From assembly GCA_001579985.1 (NCBI GenBank), contig LRSR01000095.1, forward strand, positions 1-21,701: a stretch of DNA of 21,701 bases. Reading direction: 5' to 3'. Numbering within the stretch: the stretch's first letter is position 1; every line of letters begins with the position of its first letter. The notes under the pieces were generated by a model. The model was not told where the DNA came from, did no database searches, and saw only the letters and a list, made by a program, of their open reading frames with translations. Of the stretch, positions 8,217 through 18,218 are shown piece after piece. Source of the DNA: Hypsibius dujardini (taxonomy: Eukaryota; Tardigrada; Eutardigrada; Parachela; Hypsibiidae). The translations under genes were made by a program, and so were the position numbers.

Positions 8217-10702
8217 TTTTTGCAATGATAAAATGCGGGAGAAACTCACGGATGAACGATCCCCGGGGAGGTTGAGTTTAGGGGAAAACGAAAATGTTGA
8301 TTGATTCGTTCTGCAGCTGATGTGACTGGAATTGGAACTGTGAAAATGGGGTGTTGCTACCTCAACGACACTTCCACTTCCAGCGACACAAACGTGGGAT
8401 TGGACTTGGATGATGGACTCGATGGAATTTGGTGTTGGACGTCCCATTATCCCGTCCAAAGCCGCTTGTCCGTCACCCCAGACTGCAGTTTGGGAAATTT
8501 TGTTGCGTGAACATTTCGCTTGACTTTTCCTTGATGAAATTCGTCAAAGAAAGCCATCCCATGGTTTTTGAACAGATGGTTAACAGTGATTTTCTCTAAT
8601 TTTAAAATTAAAACTATTCACGATTCTTAGCCGGTGTCTTTAAATTCTCTTCCCTTTAAATCCTAACACAACAAAGCATACCAATATTTTTTTTGGTATT
8701 GCAAAAACACGGTAAACTTTAACAAAAAGGAAACTAAAAATATTTACGAATTGGTTGAGCGAATTACTTTTGAAGTCACTGCTTTGGAGGAACCCTGAAT
8801 TTCCTAATTTCTTAAATTTACATCCCTTCCAGATCTCGGCACCGCGTGCTTTTTCACACTTTAATTATATCAAATTTGTTTACAAACACAATTTACCAAG
8901 TCTTTCCCCTAAAATTTCAGACTAAGAAAGCTGCATTTAATGAAGTTGGGGAAAGGTTCTTGCGATTCAAAGGAACGGGGATGAATATAACACCAATCGA
9001 TGCCATATTTGACAAAATAGAACACCGCTGCTCCTCTTGATCTCCAAAAATTATCTGGCTGAGGTCAATCGCTTCCAAATCAAATTTTAAATGGGTGCAA
9101 GTCTAGAAAAAAAGATTGCGGTACATGCATGCATTGTACGGGAACTGTTCAGACAAAGGAGCCCGAAGCCTCCTAACACCTAAAGACCTGACTAGTTTTT
9201 CGTAACATTTTGATACAAAACTCATAGGAAGACCTCAACGCGTGGTACTCGTGCGAATTGGGGGGGGGGCAGGAGACACCTTAAGACGCAAACATCCATT
9301 CGGTGAAACACTAACCACTAAACACAAACGATGTTTCGGTATGGCATGCTGCAGGGACTCGTTTAGGGTCCTTAAAGATCGGAGCCAGGATCCCCCCTCA
9401 TGGTAGGGCCAGGGGGTTGGACAAAACAAGGGCGAATCATTTTTTAAAAATTAAGCCTGAAATACGGCCTATAGTTGTGATCCGATACTCGTGAAACTTG
9501 TGACGGTCGCAGACTCGCAAGGCAACAAATTTTGTCATCCTCAGACTATTTCTCCTATAATTAATTCGGTACTTGCCTTGTTTCTCAAATTTTTGACGAT
9601 TTTATTACTAGTATTAATTATATATTATAATACTAGTAACTGCAAATGTGAGGTGAAAATCAATCAAGAATAGTTCGAATTTAATGAAGAAACTGCGTTT
9701 TTGAAAATTATTTGAATCTCGGGGGTGAATCTCGGGGGCCTTGAAAATCAAACCCCACACCGGCACAAATTTCAAAATGATCAAGAACAAAAGGCCGAAT
9801 TTTAGGTTAGATTTGGAGAAAAACCGCTTTCTTTTTGCGTCTTTGCCCATTCCCTTGCCCTTCCCCCTTTTTTGTCTATATTTGGTTTTACGAGTACTGA
9901 CCAATATCCCATCTCTTTGAGTAATTATTTTAAACCGGATAATTTTGGAAAGCTCATCCGTTCCCCAATCTCTAAGTATAAAACTCCGACGTTTGGACAT
10001 CGGTCAAGTAAATGCTGTGACCAGAACTGAAGAGGTTAACATAAAAGGGGACGTTTTGTTCCTTTGCTTAGAACTCGTGTAGGCAGAGTCCAATATTTAG
10101 AGTTTAAAAATTTTGTGAGACGGAGCTTTAACATATTTCAAAAAAGCAATCTTTAATTTAAAAAGTTAGGGAACAACGATCAACATAGAAAAAACGAAAG
10201 TGGGAGGGGGAAGGGGAGGGGGACTTGCAGCCTAAGCATCAGTCAGGGGTTCTGATTCCGACTTGTAAGGACCCAAAAGTTAAACGAGCCCATGATGCTG
10301 TATACCGGGCGGACGGCATTCCCTTATCAAGAACGACTTCTGTGTATAGGCTACGCGTTTCAATCCGTTCCGTATCTTTTTTATGATCATCATGAACTTT
10401 AAAGTCCCCTCCCCGCGGTTTAAGGTGAACGGCTGGATGAGCTAATGAAACTTTTCCGGCCCAATTGTATCATCTTGAGCAGTACAGGACCATCAAACGT
10501 CTCACCCTTTTCAATTAAAGAACCCTACTTCTTTTTCCTAAGAACTGACTATTAATGTGACTCCTGTGCAAGCTACTTTTTTTGGGTCCCCATAAGAGGC
10601 TCTCATTGACAGTAGATGGACCGATATCAAGAGAAGTCAAACGGTCCGCTCTTTTTGTGGACTTGAAACGTAAATTGTTACGCCTTTTGATCAAGACGCA
10701 TC
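8217..10702. other. Intergenic region between divergent NDUFS3 and SLC13 genes
   Basis: About 2.5 kb of non-coding DNA contains both promoters. I cannot pinpoint a TATA box or start site for either gene. It holds copy B of a dispersed repeat (8690-8865), a run of nine or so G at about 9260, and GC-richer unique stretches around 9235-9430 and 10200-10440. A minus-strand frame of 128 codons at 10000-9614 is the longest open stretch, but it has low-complexity basic content and no recognisable domain. Confidence 0.5.
8690..8865 (+). repeat. Dispersed repeat, copy B
   Basis: Second copy of the repeat described at 4795-4975, in the same orientation. The best-kept block is at the right end, CTTCCAGATCTCGG followed by ACCGCGTGCTTTTT. 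Similarity fades after about 8865, where copy A continues into the CTGT array but copy B does not. Confidence 0.7.
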
Positions 10703-13700
10703 ATGGCAAACTTTCTGCAATGTCTGAAAAAGGTCTTCCGGAACGCCGGAATATGGAAGCTGATACTGTTCTTCTCGGTGCCGGCGCTGCTGAGCCCAAT
10801 TATGATTTTGTCGGACTCTCCGGTAGAACACTGATTATAGTATTAACTGACCTTTTTCTTGGGTGGCTTTAAAATTTTTGAAACCGATTTGTTGGGGGAT
10901 ATGATTACAGAGTGCAAAGGCAGGATACGTGCTGCTGATTGTCTCAACATTTCTCGTCTTTGAAATCGTTCCCATCCCCGCAACGGTATTATTGGCCATT
11001 TTCCTCATGGCCGTCTCCGGCGTCCAGAGCACCGTTGAGACGGGAAAATCATTTGCAACGGTATGACGACTGTCTTTTGGTGCGAACCAGAATTAAGCAT
11101 GATCAAACACATTTTATGCGCTAACGAGACTGCCTGTGACTAGTGATGACAACAACTGAAATCACTTGACTAAAAGTGATTTTTAATTAGCTAAAACTTA
11201 GTTACTACAGAGTTTTAATTTGGTCTCTTTCACTGACTACTATTTTAGTTCAGTTTTAGCCAAGTTAGCTTACTACATAATTTTAGCTTGTTTAATTTTT
11301 CCCAGGTAAATCCTTAGTGGTTAAAACTTTTAGTTTTGTTTTAGAAACTAAAAAACTAAAACTGAAAAATTAGTCTCTAAAATTTTTATTATTTTACTTT
11401 TAGTTTAGTTTAGTTTCGTTTTTCCATCCCTATTTGTGACTCGAGGAGAGCACCAGAGGATTCGACTTTCTTTCTTTTTTTATTGCACAAAAGTTGGAAC
11501 GACCAATTATTCTGATCTTTTATTAGTTGTGGAAATAAATTATTTTTACTCGGCAACTCAGAAATGAGCCAAATGGATATGGTTATTCACAGGAAACATT
11601 TTTCCTCTTCACGTCGGTCCTCATTCTCGCCATTTCCATCGAGGAGACAATGTTGCACAATCGACTCGCCCTGCTGACTTTACGCGTGATCGGCGTGAGT
11701 CCTTCGCGACTCATTCTGGGCTTTCTCTTGATCAGCGGACTTCTCTCGATGTGGATGTCAAATGCAGGTACCTGTTGCTGGGACGATGGGGGAAGCCAAA
11801 ATCCCTGGCTAATGAATGGGAAAAGAACTAAACAAATTGTTGTTACTCGAGAGGGGAAAAATAATTAAGCCGATTAAGTTAAACAGAAAACGAATTCCGA
11901 AGAGTTCGAAAATAAGGAAAAATGCCAACAGTGACACAAACAAGGGATCAATTACTAGTGTAACAGATTGAGACCAATCTTTTTTTTCTGAAAACTAGAT
12001 CCCTTAGGATGATTTTAAAAAAATGACTCGCGGCAGAAAGGCCTCCATTCAACAGAAAAAAATTCAGGGCAATTTCTTTTGTGCCAGCGGCCAGTGTGCT
12101 CTCATTGCGGCCCGATTCTAAAGTTACCCATAGCTCCGCCCCCCAACATCCAAAAAAATGGCTTATGGCAATCGATTAGAAAATAAAAATTTTGGACGAC
12201 ACAGTGTTTAAAAACCGATAATTTCAGTTTCTATAAAAGTCGATGTTTTTGGAATATAAATGGCAGGAAAATGGGATCTTCTGATATTTTATCAAATTTG
12301 AAATTGTGAAAAAAGAATGTTCTTTGGACAACATTGAGAAAATATAAATTTTGAAGATTATAATTAGGGTACCACTATTATCCCACCCTTTTCCCACCTT
12401 TTCACTATAGTCCCACCCTTTTCGTTTTTTTATTTAAATAAAGTTGAATAATGGAACGGATGGCTGTTCTTGATTTATTACAGATAAAATCGAACACCAC
12501 GAGACTAAATAAGGATTGTTTTAGCGGTTAAAAGATTATGGCAGAAAGTCAGTTTCACAATCAGCATATGAAGCATACCGGTTTTTGAGATCTTTCGCTG
12601 CCGATATCTTTGGTTGGTAAAGCTGCTCCGCTTCTTGGGAGCCTGTCTGTTCCGAGTCGGAAATACCTTCATTTTCATCTGAGCGGTCCCCGTCATCTGC
12701 GACGGAGCTGCCACTCTCACTCATTTTGTCTCGATACTAAAGTCAGAGTACAAATAAGCTACTATTGAAAATTGTTTGGCTCTTGCATATCAATCATTCC
12801 ATCAATCAGTAATACATCTTATGAATAATTAAGTATTCTGGTAACGTCTTGAAAGTAATTTTTTATTGTATTTCAATTAAAAAAATTAAAAGGGTGGGAC
12901 CATAGTGAAAAATTAATACGTGGATATTCAAAAAATAGAGGCAAGGCATTATGACTACGGGCTGCGAGAATAATCAGAATTGTGTGAAATGCCCAAAGAA
13001 ATATGTATGATCAATCAATCGTTAGTGGTCAACTATATTTCAACTTTTTGTTAACTTTTGTTAACTTTATTTTAACTTTAACATATTTTACAACAATTTT
13101 GGCTTGTTTTTTTAGTCTAATTTAGGTTTTTACCATCCCTGGGGACAAAGTCATAAAAAATACATTAACACGTAAAACATATAATACATAAAATATATAA
13201 AATACATAAAATACATGAAATACATACATTAATACATAGAATACGTATATATATTCAATTCATTTGTGTATGGGTCAATATAACTTTAGCGGTGACACTG
13301 ATGATTTTACCCATCGCCTTGGCCGTGTCGGAGAGCCTCTCACCCGAGGAGCCCGAGGACCTCGATGTACCAGCCGGCATACCTTACGAGGAGCGAGTTC
13401 GACGCCTCAGCGTCGCCGTTGAACAGCTTCGTAAAATGTCCGTGGTCAACGCCATTCGAGGCCCCATCAAACTGCAGGACATCATGAATGACGAGGAGGA
13501 CGAGGAGAACGCGATCATAGACCGCAGTCGGTTCCTCGCGGACACCGCCACAGCTCCCGTCTCGAGGGCTTCGCTTGAAAACGCAGGCATTGTCCTCCGG
13601 AAAATATCCGGGAATGGGGACAATCCAGCATTGGGCATCTCAAAGGCACTCCAACTGTCGACAGCCTATGCGGCAAATATCGGAGGACTGGCGACACTAA

Positions 13701-16700
13701 TCGGAGCTTATCCCAATATGGTCTTGAAAATTAACGTGGAAAAGTATGTGCTAAATTTTTGGAGATGGCATCGAATGACGAAACAGTCCATTTTATTTGA
13801 TTTGATTTGATTTTCGATTTATTTTGATTTTAATTTGGAAGACATTTTATCAATTGATTTTGATCTGATTTTGGTTTAATGGAATTTGAATTTTGTTTCA
13901 ATTTTTCACTGTTTTGGCACTTTTACAATGTACATTTCACAGTTTTATGTTTTATCGGTATTTCGAAAACAGGTAAAATTTAACCGGATTTAGGTAGCAA
14001 TCCTTGCTAGCTTCGCCGTACCAATAGCTTTGGTTCTAAGTTCGACAATGAATTTCTAGATGTGACCCAGGGTTTGGTCAATTTATGACCAAATGTCCTC
14101 TACCGAATATCCTCTCAAAATGACGAGAAGTATGAATTCACAGAGTTTTGAGTAGCATAAATGAATGGCATAAAAATGACTAAAATCAAATCAAAATCAA
14201 ATGGATTTCAATTAAAAAAAGGGACTCGATTTGATTTGATTTGATTCGATTTGATTTGACATTTGATATTTGAAATTGGACATTTGATGCCATCCCTGAA
14301 ATTTTGAATTCAACATGCGTACATGTAGCCCTTCTGCAGTGTGCCACTGATTGCCAGTGAACTTATATGAAATTAAAGTAGGCTCTTTTATGGGTATTTT
14401 ATTAAGGGTTTTTTAGCAGTCATTTCAGTAAACCTATTGAGTAAACATAATAAGTAAATTAAAGTCATACACGTTGTATCGATAAGCAGATTTAATATTT
14501 ACGAATACGAATATTTACGAATATTTATTGCATTTAATCTAAATTATTTGGTTATGTAGAACAAATATCGGTAAGTACAGAACGTAATACGAGAACTCTA
14601 CTAGCACAGTGTGCAAATAACTGATTTTTGTTCTCGGGATTGTTAGCAGATCAAAATTTAATGAATTTAATGGATTTAATTTATATTGTTTGGTCTTTAA
14701 AAAAAAAGTAAGTTATAAAGCGCTATTAATATGGTAAATTACGGTGAATTTGTTTGTTTTTGTTGTTGGCAGGATGTATGGAACGGAGACCGGTTTGAAC
14801 TTTATGACTTTTCTATTTGTCTGTGCCCCGGTGACTTTGGGTGCTTTGTTTCTCTCATGGATCGTCCTATCCGCCGTGTTCATTCCCGGGTGGCTTCGCT
14901 GCTGGGTGAAAGATCCGAAAGCCGAACAAGGAAGGAAGCGGGTCATGTCGGCCCTGAACCAGAAGCTGAAACTCCTTGGCCCTATCAGGTATACGTACCG
15001 TAGGGATAAGAAAAGTAACTAAAAGTACTAGTACATGTAAACAAAAAAAACACTAAAACCAAATTAAATTTAACAAAATATGGACTAATTTCATTACTTT
15101 AGTTTTTTCATTTTACTAAAACACTAAATTACAAGTTGTCATCGCTAAACATTTAAGTGGGAAAAACCAAACAACTTAGTCGGCTAATGTCATTTAACTA
15201 ATTAATTTTAAATGCCATCCCGACGGTAGGTACCGTAAATGCTCTATTGCGTGCCGATAACATGAATGAAAATAACCATTTTGTTAGTGACTGGGAATAT
15301 TTATTAATTCATAATATTTCCAGCGCAATAATTCCCACATTTTTTTTATAGTTTTGTACTTACATTGCGTGACATATTGTATTCGTATTTTTTAGACAAT
15401 CCGAGATTACCGTGATCGTGGTGTTCCTGTCAGTTATCGTGCTCTGGCTCACACGGGACCCTCGAATAGTCCCTGGATGGGCATCCCTCCTCCAGCCCCG
15501 GTACATTTTTGAACTCGCCAGGTCAAACAAATGTTAAAAGGTGAAACTCTTGACTCGATTTCGTGTTTCAAGGTGTGGTTCGGATTCCGTTCCCGCCATG
15601 ATCGGCGCAGTGCTCCTTTTCGTGCTGCCAGTGTCAACTCGGGACCTCTTGAACGGCCACTACGCACCGATTCTCACTTGGAAACGGGTCGTCCTCAAGT
15701 TCCCCTGGGAGCTGCTGCTCTTCGCCGGTGGTCTTACTGCTTTTGCTGCCTTAGCTGACGTGAGACAAAGACAATAATTATAAAGTTTAACTGATAAATA
15801 ATGATTGCAGTAGTAATGCGAATATACAATTATTTTACAACAATACGTTCGTACTAAAGTCGGCATACGAAAAACTATATATATATATATAAACTATAAT
15901 ACATTAAGTAACATAAATATAAACATAAAAAAAGATAATATACAAATAATCGTAATATATATGTACATACAGGTCGATTCAGTAACACGTGGACACGCGC
16001 GATCGGTTGTTAGAGGAACTGTGCGCAACTGATCCATATCCTTGTGATTAGCTTAAACGAAGATGATTAGTTTAGGAAAAGTAAGCGTTCAAACAATTGG
16101 GAAAAAGCAGTAAGCCACCCCATGCAGCTCTACCCAGAAAAGGTGACCATTTTATTTTCCTCGGAGAAAAAAAGTATTCTTCTTGGTCACTGTAATTGCT
16201 CTTCCTATGCATTTTTTCGTACTTTCCTGAATGTTTGTCGATGGCCTATTAGAAAAGTATTACTAGAGAGCCTAAATTGACCGATTGAGAGAACCAGGCC
16301 TGTCGATAACTTTTCCATCCGATATTAGGGAAGGTTTTTCACATGCTACTGTATATCTCAATATTGTTAAACTCTAGGTTCTCAACTCAGGCAAATCGGT
16401 TTCCGAACCATCTGTTCTGCTATGAATTGCTATAAGCCAATTTTCCAAGTAGGGTGGCTCGCTTTCGTATCATTAAATTCAGTCATGGGCACAAAATGGC
16501 AAAAAATATCAGCCAAATTCGTCCAATTTTTGTGGCCAGTGCCCCTGATTTACAGAATGAAATCGGAAACATTTCAACCAGGTATTTAGACGCAAAACAG
16601 TTAAGCTTCATGTAATCTGAAGAAATTTGATTAAAATAACAAAAACCATATTTTTGGTGATTTTGTGAATGTGTCCATGTGGTAATGAATCAACCTGTAC

Positions 16701-18115
16701 ATATATATGGCAAACTTTATTCAAATACATTTTGCCGGTATGTCTGAATTTAGATTTTAAATTATTCAGCAAGTAACAATTGCGATGCATTTCACAGAAA
16801 TCCGGTTTAATCACAACGCTGGGCCAGCAAGTCCCGGATTTGAGCGGCATTCCGCCCATCGTCGTGGCCGGCGGCGTGAGTGTCCTCGCTTCCTGCCTGA
16901 CCGAGTTCATGAGTAATTCGGTGTTGACGGCCATTTTAACTCCCATCCTAGCCAACGTGGTGCGTCTTCGGGCTTTCCCGTCCGTCGGTTTTATATCACC
17001 GGCGTTTATGGATTTGTTATGATTCTCGTATATATTTTCGCTGCATTCCTTTTCCCCCTCTGTATAGGCCGAAGATATGGGCATCAATCCGCTGTACTTC
17101 ATGCTTGCTGCGACCATTTCTGCTCAGTTCGCCTTCATGGTGCCGATCTCCTCCTTCCCCACCGTCATTGTCAAGGGCTTCGGGACGGTGTCCATGCAGG
17201 TACTGTAGAATTATTAATTCCTATGGCTCAGCCCCGATAGGAACGGAATAGAAACGGAACGGAGCAGGAACGAAAGCGGAACAGTAGGAATTTAGAACCT
17301 GTAGGAAAAACGCCTGAAAAGTTGTGAAGTGAACTAGGGATTATTTATTTATTGTATTTATTTATTTATTTAAAATTTTTATATTTTTATTATCAAGTTA
17401 GGATAATGTTTCTGGGTAAAATGCGTTCAAAAAAGTTTTAATTTCTCAAACTTCACACAATTCACATCACAACTTTACTCCACAACTTCACAGCGCTTTT
17501 TTATAGCCAGAATTTATAGTGAATCAATGCGATAATAAATGCAAACAATTCGAAAAATGAATAAAAAAAATGGATTTTCTTGAATTAATCTTCGGTTTAA
17601 TACGAAACTACTGCAAAGTTGCTTTTGTATTTAATTAAATTCACCCTGCTTGAAAGTTAGTAAAGTAACTGAACAATGACTTTTATCCAATAAAACAATA
17701 CTTTTAATGATGCCTTAAAATCGTGCTAGCGGTGAAAATTGTGCCTACGTGTTCCTACTGCTCCTTGCTTCCGTTCTTACCAGATTCCATGGGAACGGGA
17801 ATTCCTTGTTCCGTTCCGTTCCTAGAGGAACTTAGGAACAAAATAGGGTTAACATCCCTACATATGATGATGATGATGCAGGACATGATGAAGTCCGGGA
17901 TTGGGCCGAAGATTGTCTGTCTGTCGTTCCTCATCCTCAGCCTGGAGACGATTGGCGGGTTTGTCTTCGACCTTAAGACACTGCCGCCGTGGGCCGAGGA
18001 GCGCTGGCAAAGACGGATGGCGCTCGTGGTGAACGACACGGTGACGGGCTTTCTTAAAGGCGCCACTGGTGAACCGAGCAATGTCGCCTTCTCTTTGCTT
18101 AATGCAACTGTTTAA
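10703..18115 (+). CDS. SLC13-family (DASS) sodium-coupled carboxylate/sulfate transporter
   Basis: Multi-pass membrane transporter of the Na+/dicarboxylate-citrate-sulfate family. Ten exons: 10703-10822, 10911-11060, 11593-11767, 13290-13743, 14773-14988, 15396-15521, 15573-15759, 16798-16959, 17068-17199 and 17882-18115. All introns are GT-AG and the junction phases match (0,0,1,2,2,2,0,0,0). The product is 651 residues; family members are usually about 570-620. The ATG has A at -3 and G at +4. Family landmarks: EIVPIPATVLL (exon 2), LGFLLISGLLSMWMSNA (exon 3), AYAANIGGLATLIGAYPNMV (exon 4), VLWLTRDPRIVPGW (exon 6), CLTEFMSNSVLTAILTPI (exon 8) and GINPLYFMLAATISAQFAFM (exon 9). Exon 4 also encodes a large acidic, probably cytosolic loop. 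Motifs normally SNT, GTGPN, a second SN(T/V) and PPNA read SNA, GAYPN, SNS and FPTV. Topology is normal, but substrate or coupling ion may differ. Which SLC13 member it matches cannot be decided here. Confidence 0.93.
11061..11592 (+). other. SLC13 intron 2, holding a hAT-like MITE
   Basis: A 532-bp AT-rich intron with donor GTATGA and acceptor TTCACAG. More than half of it is the short element at 11141-11432. The remainder shows nothing else. Confidence 0.7.
11141..11432. mobile_element. hAT-like non-autonomous element (292 bp)
   Basis: The left end is TAGTGATGACAAC and the right end, on the minus strand, is TAGGGATGGAAAAAC. The flanking 8-mers are CCTGTGAC (11133-11140) and TTTGTGAC (11433-11440), which agree at six of eight positions, fitting the 8-bp target duplication of hAT elements. 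The interior is rich in ACTAAAA and TTTAGTTT strings in both orientations and has no coding frame. A relative with an almost identical end (TAGCGATGACAAC) lies near 15147 in intron 5. Confidence 0.6.
12373..12907. mobile_element. Inverted-repeat element with CACTATAG/CATAGTG ends
   Basis: CACTATAGTCCCACCCTTTT at 12403-12422 is mirrored by a minus-strand CACTATGGTCCCACCCTTTT ending the element at 12907-12888. The similarity continues into TTTTTTTA. A third, slightly altered copy of the end motif starts 30 bases further left (12373), so the left terminus is tandemly duplicated. No target duplication is clear. A minus-strand frame starts within it at 12724. The superfamily is unassigned: the CACTA start is suggestive, but too short to decide. 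Confidence 0.6.
12536..12724 (-). pseudogene. Acidic 62-residue reading frame inside the inverted-repeat element
   Basis: The frame begins MSESGSSVADDGDRSDENEG and stops after ETDFLP. It opens about 180 bases in from the right inverted repeat, with A at -3 of its ATG, on the strand opposite to the host gene. An acidic, Ser/Asp/Glu-rich start is common in cut-and-paste transposases such as piggyBac-type proteins, so this could be the leftover 5' end of a transposase in an internally deleted copy. No catalytic region is present. It could also be chance. Confidence 0.3.
13744..14772 (+). other. SLC13 intron 4, holding a hAT-like element
   Basis: A 1029-bp AT-rich intron with donor GTATGT and acceptor TTGGCAG. 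The element at 13761-14298 fills its first half. The second half (14299-14772) is AT-rich with repeated ATTTACGAATA strings near 14498-14525 and no gene. Confidence 0.65.
13761..14298. mobile_element. hAT-like non-autonomous element rich in TTGATTTGA (538 bp)
   Basis: The left end GGAGATGGCATCGAATG matches the minus-strand right end CAGGGATGGCATCAAATG. The flanks AAATTTTT (13753-13760) and AAATTTTG (14299-14306) agree at seven of eight bases, fitting an 8-bp target duplication. Next to both ends are repeats of TTTGATTTGATTTGATT, in opposite orientation, forming long sub-terminal inverted repeats. No transposase frame is visible. The element starts only 17 bases after the exon 4 donor. Confidence 0.65.
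14990..15235. mobile_element. Probable hAT-like remnant(s) beside the exon 5 donor
   Basis: The left side reads GTACCGTAGGGATAAG and the right side, on the minus strand, reads CTACCGTCGGGATGGC, so the ends mirror each other. An internal end, TAGCGATGACAAC on the minus strand from 15147, copies the left terminus of the element at 11141. The interior carries ACTAAAA strings like that element. The boundaries and whether there are one or two nested copies are uncertain. Confidence 0.45.
15760..16797 (+). other. SLC13 intron 7, holding a Tc1/mariner-type element
   Basis: A 1038-bp intron with donor GTGAGA and acceptor TTCACAG. It starts with an AT-rich stretch including a TA run near 15877-15892. 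Most of the rest is the inverted-repeat element at 15970-16697. Confidence 0.7.
15970..16697. mobile_element. Tc1/mariner-type non-autonomous element (728 bp)
   Basis: The left end CAGGTCGATTCAGTAACACG and the minus-strand right end CAGGTTGATTCATTACCACA continue into TGGACAC on both sides; 23 of the first 27 bases agree. Both ends abut TA (15968-15969 and 16698-16699). The interior shows no transposase frame. The terminal sequence differs from the 1.3-kb element at 3398-4715, so this is a second, independent family. Confidence 0.65.
17200..17881 (+). other. SLC13 intron 9, largely a foldback element
   Basis: A 682-bp intron with donor GTACTG and acceptor GATGCAG. Almost all of it lies between the GGAACGGAA-type inverted repeats described at 17230-17860. 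The final 21 bases before exon 10 are a GATGATGATG run rather than a pyrimidine tract. Confidence 0.7.
17230..17860. mobile_element. Foldback or hAT-like element with GGAACGGAA inverted repeats
   Basis: The left arm (17237-17300) carries TAGGAACGGAATAGAAACGG and AACGAAAGCGGAACAGTAGG. The right arm (17750-17860), on the minus strand, carries TAGGAACGGAACGGAACAAG and AACGGAAGCAAGGAGCAGTA. The right terminus is AACATCCCTA, the CATCCCT motif shared with the other hAT-like ends in this gene. The left terminus and target duplication are not clear. The middle is AT-rich and non-coding. Confidence 0.55.
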
Positions 18116-18212
18116 CCTCCTGGAACCTCGTGTAATGGATTTTGTTTGGCTGCAATGTTCTTATTCAGTATTTGCGACATGTTATATCAGTACAGTACAG
18201 TACCGTACAGTA

Positions 18213-18218
18213 AATAAA
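18213..18218 (+). promoter_or_regulatory. Poly(A) signal of the SLC13 gene
   Basis: A canonical AATAAA lies about 100 bases after the SLC13 stop codon (18113-18115). No other AATAAA lies between the stop and this site, so it is the likely 3'-end signal and implies a short 3' UTR. Confidence 0.7.

Larger units (their letters stand above)
11768..13289 (+). other. SLC13 intron 3, holding two element relics
   Basis: The longest SLC13 intron (1522 bp). The donor is GTACCT and the acceptor CTTTAG. It contains an inverted-repeat element at about 12373-12907 and an AT-rich stretch at 13023-13132 that ends in TTACCATCCCTG, the same terminal motif as the other hAT-like ends in this gene. An AAATACATA-type array lies at about 13155-13245. 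Confidence 0.65.

Noticed and set aside
8301-8510. Plus-strand frame of 69 codons upstream of NDUFS3
   Set aside because: Short, without domain or splice continuation, and located in the divergent promoter region.
9614-10000. Minus-strand frame of 128 codons (starts MSKRRSFILRDWGTDELSKI)
   Set aside because: The longest frame in the NDUFS3-SLC13 spacer, but Lys/Phe/Ile-rich as expected from AT-rich DNA, with no recognisable domain or supporting signals. It cannot be excluded without transcripts or conservation.
13023-13142. Complete hAT-like element ending in CCATCCCTG
   Set aside because: The right-end motif is present, but the left end (TAGTGGTCAAC) matches poorly and no 8-bp flank duplication is seen, so I list it only as a possible remnant within intron 3.
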